The notes beneath the pieces were generated by a model. That model did no database searches, had not been told where the DNA came from, and was given only the letters and a program-made list of their open reading frames with translations. A DNA stretch of 64,000 nucleotides from Nematostella vectensis (taxonomy: Eukaryota; Cnidaria; Anthozoa; Actiniaria; Edwardsiidae), in the NCBI RefSeq assembly GCF_932526225.1, contig NC_064036.1, forward strand, positions 10,423,519-10,487,518, written 5' to 3'. Below, one piece after another: positions 1-12,000 of the stretch (position 1 is its first letter; each line of letters starts with the position of its first letter). A program made the position numbers and the translations under genes.

Positions 1-1
1 A

Positions 2-3000
2 AAAACTGATTCATTACTCAGCTCATCGTTTGAGTTTGGTGCTTCTAAAATCGAACCAAAACCTCCCCCGTCAGAAAGTGCCAAGCCAAAACTCATCAAT
101 CACAATATCAAACCTGAAAAAGATCATGTGGACCCGATCTTTGGGAAGCTACTGAGTCAGCCCACTAGTGACGATGAGGACGATAGACTATTGAACAAGC
201 TGGTATTTGGTATTAAAGAGGTGTTTACCTTGGAAGATGATCCCGCCTTTCAAAAGGAGAAGACTCCGCCGCCCATGAGTCCTTCTATGAAAGCAAAGGC
301 GGAAGAACAGGAGCAGGCGTTTGCTGATAGTGTTTCCCAGTTCAAGGCGAGGTATGCTAAACCGAAAGAACCTCCACTCACTCCAGATTTAGAGACCACT
401 GATAATAAAAAAGACACCCCCTCCGTCACAGGTGTCCCAGAACAAGTAAAGTTGCAGCCACAAGTAGAAAATACAGAAGTGCGACGTCATAGAGAACCTG
501 CCCCCTCAGCGCAATTCTCAAAAGATGACATGGAACAAAAAAAGAGTAAGGATATAAATACTTTGGTCCATCCCGAGATGAAGCAGGAAAAGATGTCTGT
601 GAGCTCAGCTAGAGTAACAAAATCCATCACACAGACAAATAATTCTGTCAAGGAAACAGTTCCTAAAACAATCGTAGAAAATGAGAAACAACAAGAAGGG
701 TTTTTCACAAAATTCTTTATACGTAGTGAATATCACACAGAATCAGAGAAAAATGTCCCAGGTCAAACTAAAGCCAAGGATATTAGCCCCAACGCTAAAG
801 ACGGTACCAAAACGACAGGCAAAGAACATTACAAGACTGTACCTTCCCAGGTTTCTAATGAAGTAAAGAGGTCAGACGAGAAACCTACACTATCAGCACC
901 ACGTGCATATTCCTCTTTCAAGCCTGGTTCTATGGAAGCAGTTCCTAAAAGGACTGAAGAAAGTGTAAAGCACGAAGAAGGCTTTTTCTCAAAATTGTTC
1001 ACTCGTGATGACCACACAGTGCCAGAAAGGAAAGTGTTCGAAGGAATGACAGCAGCAACTACAAAATACAAGGTCGATTCCTCATCCGACAATGTGAAAG
1101 GGAAGGAACTGAAAAAAGAAGAACAGAATACAGAGAAATATAGTTGGAAGCAGGTGACTCCGCTAGCAGCTTCAGACACTATGAAAGGCAAAGAACCAAA
1201 GAAAGAAAGGCAAGAAGCCGAGAAAGATATCGGGGAGCTGGTTGAGCATCAACAAACCTCTTTACCAAATGTTACGAAAAATAGGCCCGAAGCAAGTCCA
1301 CCTAAAACTGACCCCAAAAAGCCCGAGGAGGGACGGTTCTCGCGGTTCCTCTCAAGTATTCTTGCAGAGCCTCCGAAAGATCTGGTAGATGATAAAAAAC
1401 CTAGTGATGAGCAGAAACCAAAAGCAGAGCCAAGCAAACAAAGGCAGGGAAATGTCACCGCGAATGTAGCCAAGATAACTAAAGCTCAAGATCAACCAAA
1501 GGGTGAAACACGTTCTGCTCAGAAACCGATAGATTCTTCAGGCATTACTCTAACTCAGAGAAAACAGACCGACGAGAAAAAAGTGATTTCCCTATCCATA
1601 TCTGACGAGATGAAAGGTAAGGAACCAAAGAGAGAGAAGCAAAAACCTGAGAAAGATGGGGCAAAACAGGCGCCTTTACCAAATATTACGAAAAATAGCC
1701 CCGAAGCAATTCCACCTCAAAATGAGCCCAAAAAGCCCGAGGAGGGGCGGTTCTCGCGGTTTCTCTCAAGTATGCTTGCAGAACCTCCTAAAGATGTGAT
1801 AGATGATAAGAAACCTAGTGATGTACAGAAACCAGAAGCATCGCCAAGCACACAAAGGCAGGGAAATGTCGCCGGAAATGAAGCCAAAGTTGAAGATCAA
1901 CCAAAGGGTAAAACACGTTCTGCTCAGAAGCCAATTGATGCTACCGCCGCTACTAAAAGTCAAAGAAATCAAACAGAAGAGAATAAAGCGACTTCAACAC
2001 TACCCAAAGAACAAAAGGAACAGGTTAGGAATTGGGAAACAGAAATAACAAAACGCCAGCAAGTCACTGTTCCCGCTAATGACAAAAAGATGCCAAGTGA
2101 CCAGCATCTTGCCCATAAACAGGAGAAAAAAGAGGATGTTCAGAGTGAACCTCTAAGCATAAAAGATCCAAATAAAGCAAAGGTGAGCAATTCACCATCC
2201 ATTCCACTTGAGGCTCTCGCAGAGCACGAGATGGAGCCAATGCAAGAGGAAGACGATACACTGTCCAAGCTGATCTTTAAGTTCCGGGCGTTTTCAGGAC
2301 AACCACAACCACCAAAAAGCGAGCACCTAAATGCTAAGAAACACTCGAATGTTCAAAGTACGCAAGAGAAAGAGAAGGCGGGCAAGCAGCCAGCAATTGC
2401 TGGTCAGCAATCACGCGAAGTATCGGCATCAGGAAAAGAAGATATACCAGAAACGGGAACTGCTACTGGCGTGCCAAAAGAGAGATCTGCTCCGACTAAA
2501 GAAACAGTAAAGCCAAAAGAGGAGGAAAAAGCAGAGGAAAAAGGTATTTTTAGCAAGCTGGTGTTTAGGATGGGTGGCGCAAGAGCCAAGGAATTGGAGC
2601 TCGAACGGCAGAGGCATGCACGTGCCAAAGAAAACTGGAAGAAAGCGGTTCGTGTTGCTACTAAGGCGAGACGGAAGCAAGAAGTCGAGAAGACGCGCGA
2701 GATCATCAAACAGCTTGAGAAAAAGAAGTCACAAGAGGAAGGCAGACTCTCAAAGCTAATGTTCAGGATTATGGGATCAGATTCAAAGCATACTAAATCA
2801 ACAAAAGACGAAAAAAGCAAAACGGTACCAGAAAAGCAGGTGCAAGCACAGACGAAACGAATGGAGACTGAAGTAAAACCAACGAAGAGTGAACTTGAGA
2901 ATAACAATGAAAAGCATATGAATGATCTACACGATGAAAGTGCGTTTTCCAAGTTGGTTTTCAAATTAAGAGCGGGATCACACAGCGAATCAAAGCCACC

Positions 3001-6000
3001 AACTACTGCAGAGTCAACCATGACAAAGAAACACGACCAACGCCCTCAAACAAATGTAGAAAATGAACCGCCTGTAGAAGAGAAGGAAAAACCTGAGCTG
3101 AAGAGCGAAGTGAAAAACATCCCTGCCTCTGACAAGCAGCCTAAAGAGGAGGGGGGGTTGTTTAGGTTTGTTTCGAAATTTACGGAACATTCAAATGAAG
3201 CAAGTGAAGCTGTAAAGCCGTCTGAGCAGCAAAGAAAGGCACCATCTGCACATGAAAAACCTGAGCTTGTCGGACAACCATCTGAACCTGGAAAGGGCAA
3301 GCAGAAAGCAGGGTTGGCTAGAGAGGATGCAACCTTCAAGTCTTCATCTCAGCCAAAACCTCAGCCTACAGCTCAGCAAACCATTTTGAAAAATACAAAG
3401 CCAAGGGAAACGTTGAATCGTCAGGGCTCAAATCCTGTAAGACCAGATTCTCTTCCAGTCACTCCAACATCGTCATTCCCAAAGGAGGAGCCAAAGGGAG
3501 GACTGTTTTCCAAGTTTGTTTCAAGGCTAGTCGAGGAAGCCCCTCGTGGAGAAACAAATGCAACACAAAAGGCATCCACTAATATACAGAAGGACACGAA
3601 TCTGCCTCCAGCTATGAAAGAATCAAAGATAGACACGCGACAAGCAGTGGAAGAGAGTGAGCTGTCTCTGGCAGAGCAGCACAGAAGAGCCAGAGCAGCT
3701 GCAAAAACCGAAGTGCGTGCGAATAACAGAACGGAACAAGAGGAGAATCCCGAGAAAGCGGTGGAGGTCGAAAAGTTGCCAGGGCCGCAAATGATAGGAC
3801 AAAATACTACATATGAAAGCGAAGGTGGTCTGTTCTCTAAACTTGGTTTGAGGCATCCTACTGAGCCACCTGGAAAACAGAAAATAATTCGCCAGGTCTC
3901 AAAAAGTGAATCTGAGGCAGGACCAAAAACGGGAACGGGAAACGAATCACGAGCGGATTCACAACAAAACCCAACAAAGAAGGTGACAGTGGCGTCAGTT
4001 ACTGCACCAAAGCAACAGAAGATGCCCGAGGAAGGGCGATTTGCTAAGCTCATGACAAATATGTTAGCCCAGCCTACCCAGAATGCTGACAATTCAAAGA
4101 AACCCCCCCAAGAAAAAACACAAGAGAGATTAAACAGTAAAGCTGATACGAAGAAAGGCTTGAAAGAGGAGATCAAAACAACGCCGATCGTTAGTTCCTC
4201 GGGCCAGGCTAAGAAAAATGAGCGAAAGGTCCTCCCAAAGGATAAGCCAACGAATGACACACTAGCGGAGAAGAAAGTCTCAAAACCTGAAGATACAGTG
4301 GAGAAAAAATCCGAAGAAGGACGTTTCTCCAGGTTTATCTCCAGTATGCTATCAGAGCCAGATCCAGCTCATCCAGGGAAAGACAAAGAGCAAGACAAGA
4401 AAGATGACAGTACTCAGGTTTTGCCAGCTAGAATGGTCGTACAAGATGAGAAGAAAGAGGCTAAAAAGACCGCAGAAAATACATGGAAGAAAAATGTATC
4501 CAATCCTAAGACAATCCCTGAGGGAGAACATAAACCAGAAGAACAGACAAAACCGGAAGATGGGGCATTCTCAAGGTTCCTCTCAGGTATGCTTGTTGAA
4601 CCTGCTAAAGGCAGTGGTTATGATAAAAAGTCTAGTGTACAACAGATTAATGCTAAGAAATCGATGCCTAGAGATGACAGGGTAGAGAAGCCTGCACTAA
4701 AAACGAGTGTGCAAGAAAGCAAAGAGCCAAGTGGTGTGAGTAAGCCAGAAGTGTCAACGGTTCCACCACATCCAAAGACCCAAAGTACCCGATTGGCGAG
4801 TACACAACAAAGCAAGGAACGAGAAAACTCAGGCAAGGCAGCAATATCGACAACACAGGCCATGCCTAAAGATTCTCAGACTTCAAATACAAGAGGCAAG
4901 AATGAGCGAGAAGTCACGAGAGTGCCAGTAGCAACGAGGCCTGAGCAAGGCGTTAAGACACCGAATGACCCTAAAGGCAACAATGAGGTGAAGAAAGAGA
5001 AACAATCCGAGGGCCGCTTTTCCATGTTCTTATCGAGTATGCTTGCCGAAACGCCAAAAGATGAAAATTCTGGAATCCAAACATCGAAACCGAGGGAGGT
5101 AAAGACAACGTCTAAGACGTCAGTACTAGAAGAGCGAGATCCCGTAGACAACTCTAAACGGGAGACACCGAATATTACTCGACAGGATGCCAAACCTAAG
5201 AACCAACAAAGAGAAGAGAGCAAACCCGAGACGGGACGTTTCTCAAAGTTTTTATCAAGTATGCTTGCAGAGCCTGTAGCAGAGGAACCGAAAAAAGAAG
5301 AACAATCGAAACTGTCAATCCGTAGTCAGTCGCAAACTGATGGAAAAGTAGAAGAAGCAAGTAAAGCTGATGACCATCAAGAGAAGGTTAAAAAGATGGC
5401 CGAGCACAAGGATGCAAAGGTTTATCATCCTGCTAAAGCAAAGCCGTCAATACCAAGTGACGACAAGAAGGCGCAAACCGATACCATGCAAGAGGAAGGC
5501 CTGTTTTCGAAACTTGTGTTCAGAATGACCGATTCTCAATCCAATGAGAAACCCAAGACACGAGAACACAATATTGTGAGTAGGTCAAGAGAAGAAGATC
5601 ATAGAAACTTGAGCATTGAGAAATCAGCAACCTTATCAAAAACGCCTAGTCTTTCAGAAAAGGCTACTGACATGAAAGTAAAAGAAAAACCACAGTCCAA
5701 ACAAGCATCAGAAGGAAAGTTATCTAAGTTCGTTTTCGGCCTGATATCTGATAGTCAACAAGAGCCAGAGAAAACCAAAGTTGCCGAAGGTGCGGTACCA
5801 AAGAAAAGCAAACTGCAGCCAAGTCAGCAGAAACTTCCAGATAACAGCAAATGTGAGTACAAGGCTACACCGAAAGAAAAGCAATACAGCAGTCAAGATG
5901 ACATACAGATTGGAAAGCCTAAAGGGCTCTCAAAGTTTGCCTCGCCAGACGTTACAGAAACTCCAGCTTCAAGTGAATTACTCGTGAACGAAAGGTTAAC

Positions 6001-9000
6001 CAGTCAGGTTACTTCAAGAAGAACTTATAAAATCTCTCAACCGAAAGCTTCAGGTGACAATTATTTATCACATCTGGTTTCTAAAATTGGCAAAGAGCCT
6101 GTGAAAGATTTGAGATCAAATGAGAACACTGTTTTCAAGCAAGAAACTACATCTTCTTCGAGCAGGAAGGATACTGAGCATCCTGTAGAACCAAACCGCG
6201 CCCCTCAAGCAGAAGAAGACGAGGAAGTTGGATTATTCTCAAAGCTTATTTTCCAATCAAAAGTTGAGCAGTCCAGCCCTGAACAAGCCGCCAGTAGATT
6301 CCAGAGCTCCAAAAACAAAGACTATTCACGTCAACAAAGCCGTAAAGATGAAACGTTTGGCACTTCCGAGAAACCAGATATCTCTCATGTTGTCATGAGC
6401 GGAGCATTCGGGCGTCATGGAGTCTTTGTGCCAAAAGATAATCGAGCTGACCAAAAGACTAGAAAGCCTAGAAGTCAATCGCAAAGCGAAGCAGAAAGCG
6501 TACTGTCCCGCATAGTTTCCAAAGTGAAAGAAAACCTTGAACAAGGATCAATTCAAAAGAAGTCTCCTGCATGGCAAAAAGTGAGAACTGCAATTGATAA
6601 GGGTAACTTCCGAAACAGCGCCGAAAGAGAAGCTGAATATCATGATCAGCAATTTCCGAAGAAGTCTTATAAAGCTGAATGCCGTGCAAGAACTGTTGGC
6701 TGGAAAAAAGTAAGACGTGCTATCGACCAAGGCAAATTCCAAGAATTCATAAGATCTGAGCAAAATCGAGCAATCAAAATTGCAGAGTTCATGGCAAGAA
6801 GAAGACAACCTAGCAGTACATGCGTGGCTAGATCTATTGGATGGAGAAAAGTACGATGTGCCATCGATCAAGGAAAGTTCCGAAAATACATAAGATCAGA
6901 GCAAACTCGAGCGATCAAAATTGCACAGTTTATGGCAAGAAGAAGCCATCGTCGACCAGTTTGCCAAGCACGGTCTGTTGGTTGGAAAAAAGTACGACGC
7001 GCTATTGATCAAGGGAAATTTCGAGAATACATAAGATGGGAACAGATAAGACAAAGAAGAATTGCAGAGTTCATAGCAAAAAGAAGCTGTCGTCCACCCA
7101 TTTGCAATGCGCGTTCTGTTGGATGGAGAAAAGTACGACATGCTATTGATCAAGGGAAATTTCGAGAATACATAAGATCGGAGGAGACTCGAATGATCAA
7201 AATTGCAGAGTTTATGGCAAGAAGATGCCATCGTCGACCAGTTTGCAATGCACGTTCTGTCGGCTGGAGAAAAGTACGGCGTGCTATTGACCAAGGGAAA
7301 TTCCGAGAATACATGCGTTCGGAACAGATAAGACAAAGAAGAATTGCAGAGTTCATGTTTAGAAGAAGCCATCGTAGAACTGTGTGCCGTGCAAGATCTA
7401 TTGGATGGATAAAAGTACGGCGTGCCATCAGCCAAGGCAAATTCAGAGAATACATAAAATCTGAACAAACTCAAGCGATCAAAATGGCAAAGTTCGTGGC
7501 AAGAAGAAGCAATCGTCGACCAGTTTGCAAAGCGCGTTCTGTCGGGTGGAGAAAAGTACGACGTGCTATTGACCAAGGCAATTTCCGAGAATACATGAGA
7601 TCGGAACATATAAGACAAAGAAGAATTGCAGAGTTCATGTCAAAAAGAAGCCAACCTAGCAGTAAATGCCTGGCTAGATCTGTTGGATGGAGAAAAGTAC
7701 GACGTGCTATTGATCATGGCAAATTCCGAGAATACAAAAGATTGGAACAGATAAGACAAAGAAGAATTGCAGAGTTCACGTTTAAAAGAAGCCATCGTAG
7801 ACTTGTGTGCGGTGCACGATCTGTTGGGTGGATAAAATTGCGTCGTGCCATCAACCAAGGCAAATTCAGAGAATACATAAGATCGGAGGAAATTCGAATA
7901 ATCAAAATGGCAGAGTTCATGGCAAGGGGAAGCCATCGTCGGCCAGTTTGCAATGCACGTTCTGTCGGCTGGAGAAAAGTACGGCGTGCTATTGACCAAG
8001 GGAAATTCCGGGAATACATGAGATCGGAACAGATAAGACAAAGAAGAATCGCAGAGTTCATAGCAAAAAGAAGCTGTCGTCCACCCATTTGCAATGCGCG
8101 TTCTGTTGGATGGAGAAAAGTACGACATGCTATTGATCAAGGGAAATTTCGAGAATACATAAGATCGGAGGAGACTCGAATGATCAAAATTGCAGAGTTT
8201 ATGGCAAGAAGATGCCATCGTCGACCAGTTTGCAATGCACGTTCTGTCGGCTGGAGAAAAGTACGGTGTGCTATTGACCAAGGGAAATTCCGAGAATACA
8301 TGCGTTCGGAACAGATAAGACAAAGAAGAATTGCAGAGTTCATGTCAAAAAGAAGCCAACCTAGCAGTAAATGCCTGGCTAGATCTGTTGGATGGAGAAA
8401 AGTACGACGTGCTATTGATCAGGGCAAATTCCGAGAATACATAAGATCGGAACAGATAAGACAAAGAAGAATTGCAGAGTTCACGTTTAAAAGAAGCCAT
8501 CGTAGACTTGTGTGCGGTGCACGATCTGTTGGGTGGATAAAAGTGCGTCGTGCCATCAACCAAGGCAAATTCAGAAAATACATAAGATCGGAGGAAATTC
8601 GAATGATCAAAATGGCAGAGTTCATGGCAAGGAGAAGCCATCGTCGACCAGTTTGCAATGCACGTTCTGTCGGCTGGAAAAAAGTACGTCGTGCTATTGA
8701 CCAAGGGAAATTCAGGGAATACATGAGATCGGAACAGATAAGACAAAGAAGAATCGCAGAGTTCGTGTTTAGAAGAAGCCATCGTAGAACTGTGTGCCGT
8801 GCACGATCTATTGGATGGATAAAAGTGCGTCGTGCCATCAACCAAGGCAAATTCAGAGAATACATAAGATCGGAGGAAATTCGAATGATCAAAATTGCAG
8901 AGTTTATGGCAAGAAGAAGCCATCGTCGACCAGTTTGCAATGCACGTTCTGTCGGCTGGAGAAAAGTACGGCGTGCTATTGACCAAGGGAAATTCCGAGA

Positions 9001-12000
9001 ATACATGCGTTCGGAACAGATAAGACAAAGAAGAATTGCAGAGTTTATGTTTAGAGGAATCCATCGTAGAACTGTGTGCCGTGCAAGATCTATAGGGTGG
9101 ATAAAAGTACGGCGTGCCATCAGCCAAGGCAAGTTCAGAAAATACATAAGATCGGAGGAAATTCGAATGATCAAAATGGCAGAGTTCATGGCAAGGAGAA
9201 GCCATCGTCGACCAGTTTGCAATGCACGTTCTGTCGGCTGGAAAAAAGTACGTCGTGCTATTGACCAAGGGAAATTCAGGGAATACATGAGATCGGAACA
9301 GATAAGACAGAGAAGAATCGCAGAGTTCGTGTTTAGAAGAAGCCATCGTAGAACTGTGTGCCGTGCACGATCTATTAGATGGATAAAAGTGCGTCGTGCC
9401 ATCAACCAAGGCAAATTCAGAGAATACATAAGATCGGAGGAAATTCGAATGATCAAAATTGCAGAGTTTATGGCAAGAAGAAGCCATCGTCGACCAGTTT
9501 GCAATGCACGTTCTGTCGGCTGGAGAAAAGTACGGCGTGCTATTGACCAAGGGAAATTCCGAGAATACATGCGTTCGGAACAGATGAGACAAAGAAGAAT
9601 TGCAGAGTTTATGTTTAGAGGAATCCATCGTAGAACTGTGTGCCGTGCAAGATCTATAGGGTGGATAAAAGTACGGCGTGCCATCAGCCAAGGCAAGTTC
9701 AGAGAATACATAAGATCGGAGGAAATTCGAATGATCAAAATGGCAGAGTTCATGGCAAGGAGAAGCCATCGTCGACCAGTTTGCAATGCACGTTCTGTCG
9801 GCTGGAAAAAAATACGTCGTGCTATTGACTATGGAAAATTCCGAGAATACATGAGATCGGAACAGATAAGACAAAGAAGAATTGCAGAGTTCATGTTTAG
9901 AAGAAGCCATCGTAGAACTGTGTGCCGTGCAAGATCTATTGGGTGGATAAAAGTACGGCGTGCCATCAGCCAAGGCAAATTCAGAGAATACATAAGATGG
10001 GAGGAAATTCGAATGATCAAAATTGCAGAGTTTATGGCAAGAAGAAGCCATCGTCGACAATTTTGCAATGCACGTTCTGTCGGCTGGATAAAAGTACGGC
10101 GTGCTATTGACCATGGAAAATTCCGAGAATACATGAGATCGGAACAGATAAGACAAAGAAGAATTGCAGAGTTCATGTTTAGAAGAAGCCATCGTAGAAC
10201 TGGGTGCCGTGCAAGATCTATTGGGTGGATAAAAGTACGGCGTGCCATCAGCCAAGGCAAGTTCAGAGAATACATAAGATGGGAAGAAATTCGAATGATT
10301 AAAATTGCAGAGTTTATGGCAAGAAGAAGCCATCGTCGACCAGTTTGCAATGCACGTTCTGTCGGCTGGAGAAAAGTACGGCGTGCTATTGACCAAGGGA
10401 AATTCCGAGAATACATGCGTTCGGAACAGATAAGACAAAGAAGAATTGCAGAGTTCATGTTTAGAAGAAGCCATCGTAGAACTGTGTGCCGTGCAAGAGC
10501 CATTGGGTGGATAAAAGTGCGTCGTGCCATCAACCAAGGCAAATTCAGAGAATACATAAAATCTAAACAAACTCGAGCAATAAAAATTGCAGAGTTCATG
10601 GCGAAAGGAAGCCATCGTAGAACTGTGTGCCGTGCAAGATCTATCGGGTGGATAAAAGTACGGCGTGCCATCATCCAAGGCAAATTCCGAGAATACATAC
10701 AATCTGAACAAACTCGAGCGATCAAAATTGCAAAGTTCACGGCAAAAGGAAGCCATCGTCGTCCTGTTTGCAAAGCGGTTTCTGTTGGCTGGAGAAACGT
10801 GCGCCGTGCTATTGATCAAGGGAAATTTCGGGAGTACATTCCATTGGAGCAAATTCAATCAAAGAAGATTGCGGAGTTCATGACAAGAAGAAGCCAACGT
10901 AGCATCGCATGCCGTGCTAGATCTGTTGGATGGAGAAAAGTAAGACGTGCGATCGATCAAGGCAAATTCCGAGAATACATAAGATCGGAGGAAATTCGAA
11001 TGATCAAAATTGCAGAGTTCATCGCAAGAAGAATCCATCTTAGACCTGTTTCTAAAGCGCGTTCAGTTGGGTGGAGAAAAGTGCGGCGTGCTATTGACCA
11101 AGGCAAATTCCGAGAATACATCAGATCAGAGCAAATAAGTGCACTGAGGACTGCAGAATGTATGGCAAGAATAGGCAATCGTCGACCTGTTTCCCAAGCA
11201 CGTTCTGTTGGGTGGAGAAAAGTACGACGTGCCATCAACCATGGCAAATTCCGAGAGTACTCGAGGGCAGTAAAAGCTGCAAATCTCATGAGGAATGGAA
11301 AGGATTGGAATACAGTTTGTAGATCACGGTCTGCTGGTTGGAGAAAAGTGCACCGAGCTATTGTCAAAGGGATGTTCAGGGAGTACAATAGAAAAGAGAA
11401 GCTACGAACGGCAAAAATCTCTGAGTTTATAGCAAAGAAAAGCTACAAAGTGCGATCGGTCGGATGGAAGAAGGTCCGTCGAGCTATTGATGAGGGGAAG
11501 TTCAAGAAGTATTCCAGGAGCCAAGACTCGGCAGTTAAAGCAGCAGAAGCAGGAGAAGAAGCAGAAAATGGTATGTTCTCACGTTTCTTGTCCAAAGTTA
11601 ACGAAGCTCGAGATGCACAACAGTCATCAGGTTCCCATGTCTCAAAATCGAAAAAAGCGGAGGAACCTTCTTTGTCTTCAATGTTTGGACGTTTCAAGAC
11701 TTCGTTCTTTAATAGTTCCCCAGATGAGAAACAAAAGACAGTGGCAAAGCCTGTGGCAAAACAAGAACGTAACAAGAACTCTCCAAGAGGAGAAAGAAAG
11801 AAGAAGAAACCTATCAAAACGCAAACAACATATAAGACCTACGGTAGTTTTGGAACGTTTGAGATTCGACAGGACGCCATAGACGAGCTTGTATCAACGA
11901 CTGAAAAACTTGTAGACAATATTGACGATATGAACGCCAAAAAGACACGGCATCAAAAGCATCCGAAAGTCGGATCTGGGAAACGGACCACATTAAGGGC

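Noticed and set aside
8345..10858. Antisense open frame of 837 codons opposite the 47-residue array
   Set aside because: The 141-bp period is divisible by 3, so any frame open in one unit stays open through the array. The sense frame is open for 14 kb and the antisense product is only the mirrored repeat.
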